A stretch of 30,223 bases of DNA, taken from contig CAZUIM010000023.1 in NCBI GenBank assembly GCA_964620325.1, positions 1 through 30,223 of the forward strand, read 5' to 3'. Below, one piece after another: positions 6,160 to 14,076 of this stretch. Within the stretch, counting starts at the first letter, position 1; each line of letters begins with the position of its first letter. Made by a program: the position numbers and the translations under genes. The DNA is from CAZMYM01 sp964620325. Its GTDB lineage: Bacteria > Bipolaricaulota > Bipolaricaulia > UBA7950 > UBA9294. The notes beneath the pieces are model-generated. The model saw only the letters and a program-made list of their open reading frames with translations, was not told the DNA's origin and searched no databases.

Positions 6160-7059
6160 GTGAAAAAGCTGATCCTCAGTCTATTGTGTGTCGCACTGAT
6201 CGCGACCGTCGCGGCCGCCGGCACGATCAAGATCGGAACGAAGAACTTCACCGAGCAGTTCGTCGTCGGGAACCTGATGTACCTGTACCTTCAGGATCAG
6301 GGGTTCGACGTGAGGCTGACCACCGGCATGTCCAGCACCGTCCTCCGCGAAGCGTCGGAGACCGGCGAGATCGACCTGTGCATGGACTACACCGGAACGC
6401 AGTGGCTGACCTACACCGGGCACGAGTTCCAGGGGGAGAGTCCCCAGGAGATCTACGAACTCGCCAAGGAGAGCGACGCGGAGATCGGGCTGATCTGGCT
6501 CGATCCGATCTGGTGCAATAACACCTACGCGATCGCCGTAACGAGGGAGTTCGCCGAAGAGAACAACGTCCACGACTTGGAGCAGTTCGCCGACTACGTG
6601 AACGCGCAGAACGGGCGAGTCCACTTCGCCAGCGACTTCGAGTTCTACTCGCGACCGGACGGGATCCTCGGACTGCAGGTCCACTACGGCTTCGCACTCC
6701 ATCCTGACTACGTCGTCACCGTCCTTCCCGGATTGACGTTCGAGTACCTGATCCAGGGACAGGCCGTGGCAACGATGGTCTTCGGGACGGACCCGATCGT
6801 CGTCAAGGAGGACTGGGTCGTTCTGCAGGACACGGAGAACTTCTGGCCGCCGTACGACCTCGCTCCGATCGTGAACGAGGACACCCTCGCGGCCAACCCC
6901 GGCCTCGCAGACGCTCTGAACGAGCTGATCGCGGCGTTTCCGACCGATCCGGCCGAAGCGCGCGCCGAGATGACCGCGCTGAACGCATTGGTCGACATCG
7001 AGCTGATGGAGCCCGAAGAGGCCTGTCAGCAGTGGCTCGAAGAGAAGGGCCTCATTTAG
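6160..7059 (+). CDS. Quaternary-amine ABC transporter substrate-binding protein (OpuCC/ProX type)
   Basis: About 299 residues. The GTG start at 6160 is preceded by a perfect AAGGAGG (6146-6152) at seven bases and leads straight into a signal peptide (KKLILSLLCVALIATVAAA). There is no lipobox Cys at the cleavage site, so the protein is a soluble periplasmic receptor. A TTG at 6097 with its own GGAGGTGG site is in frame but would put 21 charged residues ahead of the signal. The OpuAC-type fold is shown by IKIGTKNFTEQFVVGN at the mature start and by GEIDLCMDYTGT further on. 139 bases separate it from the second permease; they hold no gene. Confidence 0.93.
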   Translation: MKKLILSLLCVALIATVAAAGTIKIGTKNFTEQFVVGNLMYLYLQDQGFDVRLTTGMSSTVLREASETGEIDLCMDYTGTQWLTYTGHEFQGESPQEIYELAKESDAEIGLIWLDPIWCNNTYAIAVTREFAEENNVHDLEQFADYVNAQNGRVHFASDFEFYSRPDGILGLQVHYGFALHPDYVVTVLPGLTFEYLIQGQAVATMVFGTDPIVVKEDWVVLQDTENFWPPYDLAPIVNEDTLAANPGLADALNELIAAFPTDPAEARAEMTALNALVDIELMEPEEACQQWLEEKGLI

Positions 7060-7091
7060 CCGGAGGCTCTTCGTCGCTTCAACAGAAATCT

Positions 7092-7124
7092 CGGGCCGGT
7101 CGATTCCGTCGGCCGGCCCGTTTT
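7092..7124 (+). terminator. Rho-independent terminator after the transporter operon
   Basis: Perfect 8-bp stem CGGGCCGG (7092-7099) / CCGGCCCG (7113-7120), 13-base loop, then TTTT (7121-7124). It closes the transporter operon 33 bases past the binding-protein stop. Confidence 0.85.
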
Positions 7125-7194
7125 CACAAGCGCCGCGATCGTGACGAGGGCGGAGAACCTCCGCGGCGCGACCGAAGCTCGGAAGGACGGACGT

Positions 7195-8364
7195 ATGCAG
7201 ACCGATCCATCCGCCAAGGAGATTCCCAGCAGCGCGGTTCACCAGCTCACGTTCGAATTGCCCGCCAAGGTCGAGTTCGGACCCGGTCGAATCGGCATCC
7301 TCGAACGCGTCATCGACGAGAGCGGGTTCGAGCGGGCGGCGTTCATCATGACCCCCGGCCGACGCCGGAGCGGGATGCTCGACCCGGTCCTCTTACGACT
7401 CGAGGGGGCGGGCGTCGAGGTCCTCGTCTTCGATCGCATCGTGTCCAACCCGACTTTGGAGAGCGTCGCCCGCTGTACGCGTGCCTTGCGAAGATTCGCT
7501 CCGCACGTGGTCATTGGGATCGGCGGAGGAAGCGCCCTCGACACCGCGAAGGCGGCGGCGGCCTGCGTCGCCAACCGAACCGAGAACCCGGTCGATCTCA
7601 CCGACGAAGCCCTCGCGAAGCGGAAGTCGATCCCAACGATTCTGATTCCGACGACGGCCGGAACCGGCACCGAGGTGAACTACTGGGCCGTGATCACCGA
7701 CCAGGAGAGACGGGAGAAGCTGTCGATCGGGACGCCGCGGATGGCTCCGTACATGGCGATCATCGATCCGAGTCTGGCTCTCTCCGTCCCGCCGGACCTG
7801 ACCCTCTGGAGCGGGATCGACGCTCTGACGCACGCCGTGGAAGCGTTCATCTCCACCTCGGGCAACTGGCTATCAGACATGTTCTGCCTCGGCGCCGTCT
7901 CTCTGATCACAGAGTGGCTCGGGTACGCGATCGCTCAGGGAGACGACCTGACTGCACGCGGGAGCTTGGCGCTCGCCAGCCTCCTCGCCGGAGCCGCCAT
8001 GGAGAACGTCGGACTCGGACTCGTTCACGCCATGTCCCATCAGGTAAGCGGATTCTACGACCTGCCACACGGACGCGTGAACGGCGTCCTTCTTCCCCAC
8101 GTTCTCGCGTTCAACGAACCGGCGTGCGAAACGAAGATCTCGACTCTCGACGGCCTCGTCAAGGAGGCCGGGACACTGCGAACGTGGCTGACGTGGTTCC
8201 TCCAATCCTACACCGTCGCGGACCAGCCGATCCGGATCCTGGCCGCAGACATCCCCGAAATGGCCGAGCGCGCGTCGAAGAACGTCAACGCGAAGACGAA
8301 TCCACGCAGGGCATCCGACGACCAAATCGCCGAAATCTACCGAACGGCATTCGAGGTCGACTGA
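7195..8364 (+). CDS. Iron-containing (type III) alcohol dehydrogenase
   Basis: 389 residues, the usual size of the group III metal-dependent dehydrogenases. An NAD(P)-binding motif GGGSALDTAKA (110-120) and PTTAGTGTEVN (152-162) are present. The four metal ligands expected by comparison with lactaldehyde reductase FucO are all there: Asp209 and His213 (GIDALTHAVEAF), His278 (GLVHAMSH) and His292 (DLPHG). The ATG at 7195 is chosen because GGAAGGA (7181-7187) sits seven bases upstream; GTG 7141 is possible but has no such site. Products reduce aldehydes or oxidise alcohols. A role with choline-, ethanolamine- or betaine-derived aldehydes is inference from the neighbours only. Confidence 0.92.
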   Translation: MQTDPSAKEIPSSAVHQLTFELPAKVEFGPGRIGILERVIDESGFERAAFIMTPGRRRSGMLDPVLLRLEGAGVEVLVFDRIVSNPTLESVARCTRALRRFAPHVVIGIGGGSALDTAKAAAACVANRTENPVDLTDEALAKRKSIPTILIPTTAGTGTEVNYWAVITDQERREKLSIGTPRMAPYMAIIDPSLALSVPPDLTLWSGIDALTHAVEAFISTSGNWLSDMFCLGAVSLITEWLGYAIAQGDDLTARGSLALASLLAGAAMENVGLGLVHAMSHQVSGFYDLPHGRVNGVLLPHVLAFNEPACETKISTLDGLVKEAGTLRTWLTWFLQSYTVADQPIRILAADIPEMAERASKNVNAKTNPRRASDDQIAEIYRTAFEVD

Positions 8365-8419
8365 AGATTGTCCCCCCCCTCTCCATCCTCCCGGTAGAGA
8401 CGCGTTACACGCATCCTTG

Positions 8420-8444
8420 CCGTTCACAACGGACACACGCGTGT
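8420..8444. promoter_or_regulatory. Palindromes upstream of the first MttB promoter
   Basis: CCGTT-CAC-AACGG (8420-8432) is followed after two bases by the perfect palindrome ACACGCGTGT (8435-8444), ending 20 bp before the -35 box. This is a plausible activator or repressor site. The bound protein is unknown. Confidence 0.35.
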
Positions 8445-8464
8445 TCGCGATGGCGCAACCGGAC

Positions 8465-8492
8465 TTGACGGGCGGAGAAGCCGCCCTACAAT
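8465..8492 (+). promoter_or_regulatory. Promoter of the first MttB-family gene
   Basis: TTGACG (8465-8470), 16 bp, TACAAT (8487-8492). The -10 box overlaps the ATG at 8491, which therefore cannot be the start of the gene transcribed from it. Confidence 0.6.
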
Positions 8493-8532
8493 GGCCGCCG
8501 GCTTTCATCATTGGGTGGAATCCGCCGAAAGC

Positions 8533-9984
8533 ATGCCACAAAAGGGATTGCAGGGACGGAAGCTGAACCTCCTCAGCGGCAAGCGGGTCTCTCAGATCCA
8601 CGAGACCTCCCTGAGGATCTTGAACGAAGTCGGAGTCCTCGTCGATGACGAAGGGTTTCGGCGAACGCTTGCTGACGCCGGTGCGACGGTCGATGATGCA
8701 AACCGAATCGTGCGCCTGCCGCCCGAGGAGGTCCACCGACTCGTCGCCCTCGCGCCGTCCAAGTTCTTGTTGGCCGGACGCAGCCCGGGGCATGACCTTC
8801 ATCTCGGGAACCGGCACGTTCACTTGGGGACCGGCGGCGCCGCAGTGCGCGTCCTCGATCTGGACGACGAGACGCTCCGTCCGTCGACCCTCTCCGATCA
8901 ATACGCCCTTGCACGCCTCGTGGAGACTTTGGAGAACGTGCACTTCTTCCAGTGCCCCGTCGTATGCAGCGACGTGCCGAAGGAGAGCGTGACGATCAAC
9001 AGCTTCTACGCGGCCCTCGCCGGCACGACCAAGAACGTCCAGGAGTCCGCAACGAACCCCGACGCGGTCGCCGACGTGATCGAGATGGCCGAGATGATCG
9101 CCGGCGACCTCCCCTCGCTCCGCGATCGCCCGTTCATCTCGTTCGTCGTCTCGCTGATGATCAGTCCACTCCGACTCGACGCCGGCGTCGCACGCTGTAT
9201 GAGACGGATGCTCGAGGCGGGCATTCCCGTCGCACTCTCCTGTGCCCCGGTCACCGGTCTATCGGCGCCCGCGACCCTCGCCGGCCTGTTGACCCTCGCA
9301 CACGCAGAGCAGCTGTTCGCGATCAGCCTCGCTCAGGCGATTGCGCCCGGATCGCGGATTCTCTACGGCATCGTGCCTGGCGTCGCCAACATGTGGAACA
9401 TGGGATTCCTCGGGGGGGCGATCGAGTCCGGCATGATGAACGCCGCCGCGGTCCTCCTCGCTCGTCACGTCGGCGTTCCCATCTACTCGGACGCCGGCGG
9501 AGCGGACGCAAAGATGCCCGACATCCAGGCCGGATACGAGAAGGCGTTCAACATCCTGCAAGTCGCTCTCTCCGGCGGCGACTACATCCATCATTCGGCC
9601 GGCATGCTCGACTCGCTGATGACCGTTGCCTATGAGCAGTTCGTGATCGACAATGACATCAACGGAATGGCGACGCGGGTGCTCGAGGGGATCCGCGTCA
9701 ACGACGACACGTTGGCGTTTGACGTTATCCAGAAAGTCGGTCCCGGCGGGATGTTCCTCACCCAAGAGCACACCCGAAGGTACGCGCGAAGCTCGGAGTT
9801 CTACGTGCCGAACGGAATCAACCGACGCCCGACACAGGGCGAAGACCAACCGACCGACCTCCGCCAACACGCTCGGCGCATCGCCCGGCAGTCACTCGAC
9901 CGCGATCCGATCCCGCTGATTCCGCCGGATGTGGACGCCGAGATCAGGAAGCGATTCGACATTCGGCTGCCACCGCCGGGCTGA
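8533..9984 (+). CDS. MttB-superfamily (trimethylamine methyltransferase-like) protein 1
   Basis: 483-residue TIM-barrel methyltransferase of the MttB superfamily (COG5598), which moves a methyl group from a quaternary or tertiary amine to a corrinoid protein. The frame is open throughout with no in-frame amber codon, so this is a non-pyrrolysine type, like the glycine betaine methyltransferase MtgB. Typical stretches are LHLGNRHVHLGTGGAAVRVLD and YSDAGGADAK followed by DIQAGYEKAFNIL. The start ATG 8533 aligns with the start of the second paralog (MPQKGLQGRKLNLLS against MEQVPLIGGRIRLLS) and avoids the promoter box; no clear ribosome site precedes it. It stands alone in its own transcript, convergent with the GS-like gene. 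The methylated substrate is not visible; the transporter upstream suggests a betaine. Confidence 0.9.
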   Translation: MPQKGLQGRKLNLLSGKRVSQIHETSLRILNEVGVLVDDEGFRRTLADAGATVDDANRIVRLPPEEVHRLVALAPSKFLLAGRSPGHDLHLGNRHVHLGTGGAAVRVLDLDDETLRPSTLSDQYALARLVETLENVHFFQCPVVCSDVPKESVTINSFYAALAGTTKNVQESATNPDAVADVIEMAEMIAGDLPSLRDRPFISFVVSLMISPLRLDAGVARCMRRMLEAGIPVALSCAPVTGLSAPATLAGLLTLAHAEQLFAISLAQAIAPGSRILYGIVPGVANMWNMGFLGGAIESGMMNAAAVLLARHVGVPIYSDAGGADAKMPDIQAGYEKAFNILQVALSGGDYIHHSAGMLDSLMTVAYEQFVIDNDINGMATRVLEGIRVNDDTLAFDVIQKVGPGGMFLTQEHTRRYARSSEFYVPNGINRRPTQGEDQPTDLRQHARRIARQSLDRDPIPLIPPDVDAEIRKRFDIRLPPPG

Positions 9985-10014
9985 AACGCGGCCCCCTCCG
10001 GGCGACCGGGTATC

Positions 10015-11364
10015 CTAGATGTCGAGATATCGGACGCGCTCCCAATCGGTGACCGCCGCGCGAAACTCGTCGATCTCCGCACGTTTCGCGCGGATCAAGT
10101 AATCCGACGCAACGGGTCCGATCGCATCGCGGATCACGCCGTTCGCCTCCAGTGCATCGACCGTCTCATCGAGCGAGCTCGGAACCCGACGGATCCCGAG
10201 TGCCGCCTTCGCCCCCTCGGACATCGCGTAGAGGTTCTCTTCCACCGCGGGCGGCGGCTCGATCCCCGCCGTCATCCCGTGCAGTCCGGCGGCGAGGATT
10301 CCGGTGAACGCCAAGTATGGATTCGCCGACGGATCCGGAGACCGAAGCTCGAGTCGCGTCGCCGTCTCCGGATCCTTCGTCGCCGGAATACGCACGAGCG
10401 TCGACCGATTCCGGAATCCCCACGCAACGTTGACCGGAGCCTCGAATCCGGGGACGAGGCGCTTGTACGAGTTGATCGTCGGATTCGTCAGCAGCGTCAT
10501 CGCGTCGAAATTCTCGAACAACCCCCCGATGAAGTGCCTGCAAGCGTTGGACAACGTGGACGTCTCGGCGGAATCGTAGAACACGTTCCGCCCGTCCTGG
10601 AAGATCGACACGTGGACGTGCATCCCGCTCGCCGCGAAGGCCGAGACCGGCTTCGGCATGAAGACGGCCCGCAGACCGTGCGAATTCGCGATCGCTTTGG
10701 CGACGAACTTGATCAGCATCAGGCGATCGGCCGTCGTCACCGGATCGGAGTACTCGAAGTCGATCTCGTGGATGTGGGGAACGATCTCGTGGTGCGAGGC
10801 CTCGACTGCGATCCCCATTCGCAGGAGCGCAAGGACAATCTCCTCCCGGACGCCCGCCTCTGCGTCGACCGGCGATCGCGAGAAGTACCCCTCACTTCGT
10901 CGGATCTGGGATCCGTTCTGCGGAATCTCTCCCTCCGGGAACAGGAAGAATTCGAGTTCCGCCCCGGCAAACGGACAATGCCCGCCCCGCTGTGCAGTCT
11001 CGACGAACCGCCGGAGAATACATCGAGGATCCCCTTGAAACGGATCGCCGGACGACGTGAAGACGTCGCCGATCACCGCCGCCACGGCGTACGTGTGCGC
11101 ACCGCGCGACGGAGCCAGTCCCGGATGAAGTGTCACCGTCTCCAGATCCGGAATCAGGATCATGTCCGCGTCGGCAATGTGCGCGTATCCGCCGATCGAG
11201 GATCCGTCGAACGCAATCCCTGCTTCTGCCGCGTCATCGAGCCGATGGCGCGGGATCTCGATGCTCTTGAGTTCGCCGAGCAGATCGGTGAACAACACGC
11301 GAACGAACTCGACGCCCTGCGCTTCCAGGCGCCTTCCGATTCCGGAAGCTTCTTCTCGAGTCAC
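10015..11364 (-). CDS. Glutamine synthetase-family ligase 1
   Basis: 449-residue ATP-dependent glutamate-amine ligase of the type I glutamine synthetase fold. The GTG at 11362-11364 is preceded on the minus strand by AGGAGGGG. Visible: FDGSSIGGY (52-60), metal-ligand E-x-E in GAELEFF (Glu136, Glu138), SGMHVHVS (His249), NPTINSYKRLVPGFEAPVN (294-312), NRSTLVRIP (319-327) and LELRSPDPSANPYLAF (338-353). The C-terminus (AVTDWERVRYLDI) lacks the usual EFELYYSL-like ending and resembles GS-like enzymes that ligate other amines (gamma-glutamylpolyamine or gamma-glutamylmethylamide synthetases). With methyltransferase genes on both sides, an amine other than ammonia is a fair guess, but the Asp in DGSS, linked to ammonium binding in true GS, is kept. 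It follows the RpiR regulator by 47 bp and is probably co-transcribed. Confidence 0.87.
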   Translation of the reverse strand: MTREEASGIGRRLEAQGVEFVRVLFTDLLGELKSIEIPRHRLDDAAEAGIAFDGSSIGGYAHIADADMILIPDLETVTLHPGLAPSRGAHTYAVAAVIGDVFTSSGDPFQGDPRCILRRFVETAQRGGHCPFAGAELEFFLFPEGEIPQNGSQIRRSEGYFSRSPVDAEAGVREEIVLALLRMGIAVEASHHEIVPHIHEIDFEYSDPVTTADRLMLIKFVAKAIANSHGLRAVFMPKPVSAFAASGMHVHVSIFQDGRNVFYDSAETSTLSNACRHFIGGLFENFDAMTLLTNPTINSYKRLVPGFEAPVNVAWGFRNRSTLVRIPATKDPETATRLELRSPDPSANPYLAFTGILAAGLHGMTAGIEPPPAVEENLYAMSEGAKAALGIRRVPSSLDETVDALEANGVIRDAIGPVASDYLIRAKRAEIDEFRAAVTDWERVRYLDI

Positions 11365-11411
11365 ACGCCCCTCCTGAAAGTCCCTGTTCCGTCTCTCCGT
11401 CCGTCCTCCGG

Positions 11412-12257
11412 TCAGAAGAACAGATCGTTCTCTCCCCACAGCTCCTCGAGCTCCGCCAGTCGGTCCATCAACCGATCCTCCGCTTCCATGCTCACTTCCG
11501 TCGCGATGGCGCAGAGAAGCCCGATCACCGCCGCGAACGCGTCGATGTACGAGACGGCCTTGCACGGAACCAGCAGGCAGTGATCCGCATACTGGACGAG
11601 CGGCGACAGCTCGGAATCGGTCACGGCCACCGTCCGAATCCCGCGGTCGCGAGCCTGGCGAAAGTCCCGCACGACGGCCGCCGTGTAGCGCGGAAATGCG
11701 ATGCCGACGACGACGGACTCCGGGCCGGCGAAAACCAGCTCCTCCTGGAACAGGCCGGCCGCCTCCGTGACCACGACTGCGTGGTCGATCGACTTCTTCA
11801 GCGCCATGTGCAGATACAGGGCGAGGATCGACGACATCTTGTAGCCGACAATGATCACCTTGTCCGAAGTGACCAAGCGCTTCGCGATCCGTCCGAGTTC
11901 CCGGACGTCGATCGAGTGAACGAGCGAATCGACGTTCTTCGCCTCGGCGACGAGCGACTGCATCCCCGGCGACTGGGTGCCGATCCGTCGGCCTCGGCGC
12001 AGCCGCTGAACGGTCGTCAGTTGAACCTGGACCTGCTCCTGGAGTGCGTCCTTCAACGCCGGGAACCCTTGGAAGCCGAGGTCGTAGGCAAGCCGGATCA
12101 CGGTCGGTTCGCTGACGCCGACGCGCTCCGCGAGCTGCGCCGCGGTCAGAAACGATGCCTCGACGAAGTTGTCGAGAACGTACTTCGCGACCAGTCTCTT
12201 CTTCCCGGCGAGAGGCTGCGTGCGAATCCGTTCGAAGACGTCGCCCTTCGGTTTCAT
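11412..12257 (-). CDS. RpiR-family transcriptional regulator
   Basis: 281 residues. An N-terminal HTH_6 domain (about 1-77) has the typical RpiR run AAQLAERVGVSEPTVIRLAYDLGFQGFPALKDAL. A C-terminal SIS (sugar isomerase) domain (about 120-250) has KVIIVGYKMSSILALYLHMAL and SVVVGIAFPRYTAAVVRDFRQARDRGIRTVAVTDSE. RpiR proteins usually sense phosphosugars, but members also control amine and amino-acid use. It is divergent from the second GS-like gene and upstream of the first, so it probably controls both. No strong ribosome site precedes the ATG at 12257. Confidence 0.93.
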   Translation of the reverse strand: MKPKGDVFERIRTQPLAGKKRLVAKYVLDNFVEASFLTAAQLAERVGVSEPTVIRLAYDLGFQGFPALKDALQEQVQVQLTTVQRLRRGRRIGTQSPGMQSLVAEAKNVDSLVHSIDVRELGRIAKRLVTSDKVIIVGYKMSSILALYLHMALKKSIDHAVVVTEAAGLFQEELVFAGPESVVVGIAFPRYTAAVVRDFRQARDRGIRTVAVTDSELSPLVQYADHCLLVPCKAVSYIDAFAAVIGLLCAIATEVSMEAEDRLMDRLAELEELWGENDLFF

Positions 12258-12321
12258 TCTACGCGCATTCTATCCGAGGTATCGCAGCGCACACAATCGG
12301 AGCCCCGAGACCTAGATTGCC

Positions 12322-12412
12322 CATGTATACGTAGTTTCAGCGTGGTGCAAACGACAGCGCCCGTGGAATACCTGAAGGAAACCTTGCACACAGCCCGCGC
12401 TCGCAGTATATG
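12322..12412. promoter_or_regulatory. Divergent promoter pair for the rpiR-type gene and second GS-like gene
   Basis: Plus strand: TTGCAC (12384-12389), 17 bp, TATATG (12407-12412). Minus strand: TTGCAC (complement of 12345-12350), 17 bp, TACATG (complement of 12322-12327). The -35 boxes are identical and face away from each other with 33 bp between, so one regulator bound in between could control both. The rest of 12258-12519 holds no gene; the plus transcript would have a leader of about 100 bases. Confidence 0.55.
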
Positions 12413-12519
12413 TTGCATTCACGCAGATCGTCCGCCGGTCGCGGGAAGAAGATCGGTTGGGGCCCGCCCGGAAAGCAGGACGGTTCGCTTCATGCCCTCG
12501 CCGACACGAAGGAGGACGG

Positions 12520-13887
12520 ATGGGAATGCTCGAAGCGCAACGTGAGCGAATCTCGCAAGAAGGCATCGAATTCATCGATCTGAGACTCGTCGATCTCACC
12601 GGCCGCTGGCGTCACGTGACCATCCCGGCGGAGCGGTTCGACGAAACTCTGATGACAGAGGGCGTCGCCTTCGACGGATCGAACCTCGGCTTCGCCGGCG
12701 TAGAGGGAAGCGACCTGATCCTGAAGCCCGACCTTGCCACAGGATCGGTCATCCTCCACGAGGGCGAGCGGCTTCTGTCGTTTGTTTGCGACACGTATCT
12801 GCCGCAGACGGGAGAGCGCTTCGCCGGCGATCCAAGGGCGGTGGCATCTCGCGCCGAAGCACTCCTTCGCGCCGAAGGGATCGCCGACTTGGCACGGATG
12901 AGCCCTGAGTTCGAGTTCTACGTCTTTGGCAACGCTCAGTTCCAGTCGCACGATTGCGAGGCCGGCTACACCCTGGTCCCGCTCAACGAGAACGCCGAGC
13001 GTTCATTCTACCACGTGTGCCCTCCGGAGGATCGTCTGTTCGACTTGCGGAATCGAATCTGCAAGCGACTGGCCGAGCACGGAATCGGGATCAAGTATCA
13101 CCATCACGAGGTCGGAGCGTTCGGGCAGATCGAGATCGAACTCGGCTTCCACGGGGTCAGGGAGGCGGCCGACATCACCATGATCCTCAAGAACGAGGCG
13201 CGAACCGTCGCCGCAGAGTGTGGATGGACGGCCACGTTCCTCCCGAAACCGATCTTCGGTCAGAACGGGAGCGGACTCCACGTCCACCAGTTCCTCGAAC
13301 GACAAGGAAGAAGCCTATTCGAGGAGGACGGTGGCCTCTCGAGGCTCGCCCTCTGCTACATCGGAGGAATCCTGACACACGGCCCGAGCCTCTGTGCGCT
13401 GACGAATCCGTCGACCAATTCGTATCGGCGATTGGTGCCCGGGTACGAGGCCCCGGTCTGGTTCGCCTTCGGCGAAGCAAACCGGTCGGCAGCGATTCGG
13501 ATCCCGAAGTATGCATCGTCGCGCGAACGAAGGATGGAACTCCGGACGGCGGACGCCACCTGTAACCCGTACTTGGCGTTTTCCGCGATGCTGATGGCCG
13601 GCATCGACGGGATCGCAAGAGACCTCGACGCGACGAAGCTCGGCTTGGGCCCCTACAACGAGAATCTCTACGACAGCCCGGCGAAGGTGTTGGCCCAGCT
13701 GAAAACGGCTCCCGCCGACCTGGAAGAGGCCCTCTCTCGTTTGGAGGAGGATCACGAGTACCTTCTGGCCGGCGGCGTCTTCTCCGAGGACCAAATCAGA
13801 GATTGGATCCGAATCAAGCGACGCGAGGCGGAGAGCGTTCGAGACCGCCCACACCCCTATGAGTTCCCTCTCTACTTCGACCTATAG
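12520..13887 (+). CDS. Glutamine synthetase-family ligase 2
   Basis: 455 residues, type I glutamine synthetase fold. Start ATG 12520 with AAGGAGG at 12509-12515; ATG 12526 is also possible. Features: FDGSNLGF (51-58), E-x-E in PEFEFYVFG (Glu130, Glu132), YHHHEVG, NGSGLHVHQF, TNPSTNSYRRLVPGYEAPVW, NRSAAIRIP, and a C-terminus EFPLYFDL close to the EFELYYSL of true glutamine synthetases. It is thus nearer to ordinary GlnA than the minus-strand paralog. ENLYDSP corresponds to the NLYDLP segment that contains the adenylylation tyrosine in E. coli GlnA. It is divergent from the RpiR-type gene and upstream of the second MttB gene. It may make glutamine, or a gamma-glutamyl amide of a demethylation product; sequence alone does not decide. 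Confidence 0.88.
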   Translation: MGMLEAQRERISQEGIEFIDLRLVDLTGRWRHVTIPAERFDETLMTEGVAFDGSNLGFAGVEGSDLILKPDLATGSVILHEGERLLSFVCDTYLPQTGERFAGDPRAVASRAEALLRAEGIADLARMSPEFEFYVFGNAQFQSHDCEAGYTLVPLNENAERSFYHVCPPEDRLFDLRNRICKRLAEHGIGIKYHHHEVGAFGQIEIELGFHGVREAADITMILKNEARTVAAECGWTATFLPKPIFGQNGSGLHVHQFLERQGRSLFEEDGGLSRLALCYIGGILTHGPSLCALTNPSTNSYRRLVPGYEAPVWFAFGEANRSAAIRIPKYASSRERRMELRTADATCNPYLAFSAMLMAGIDGIARDLDATKLGLGPYNENLYDSPAKVLAQLKTAPADLEEALSRLEEDHEYLLAGGVFSEDQIRDWIRIKRREAESVRDRPHPYEFPLYFDL

Positions 13888-13911
13888 GTTTCGAAGGAGG
13901 GCAGCCCGAGA

Positions 13912-13989
13912 ATGTCCGCACCGCGCAGATCTCACGAACCTGAGACAGCATGCATCTCTCCCTTGATCCGGACATCGGACACCCGGTAG
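13912..13989 (+). CDS. Possible 25-residue ORF or leader peptide
   Basis: GAAGGAGGG (13893-13901) stands ten bases before ATG 13912, opening 25 codons that end in a TAG within the -10 box of the next promoter. Such a good ribosome site with no larger gene after it is unexpected. The peptide (MSAPRRSHEPETACISPL...) matches nothing I know; it may be chance. Confidence 0.2.
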   Translation: MSAPRRSHEPETACISPLIRTSDTR

Positions 13990-13992
13990 AAT
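13963..13992 (+). promoter_or_regulatory. Promoter of the MttB2-corrinoid-MttB3 operon
   Basis: TTGATC (13963-13968), 18 bp, TAGAAT (13987-13992). A second candidate, the extended -10 TGCTACATT (14034-14042), lies closer to the gene but lacks a -35 box. Confidence 0.5.
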
Positions 13993-14076
13993 GCCGGCAA
14001 GAAATGATACATGCAACGCTCCTTCGTAGGGATTGCTACATTCGGCCGGTGTCCGCACGGCACCGAGGGAGATGAG

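Noticed and set aside
10279..11583. Plus-strand frame of 434 residues opposite the first GS-like gene
   Set aside because: Antisense shadow; the minus-strand frame has all GS active-site motifs.
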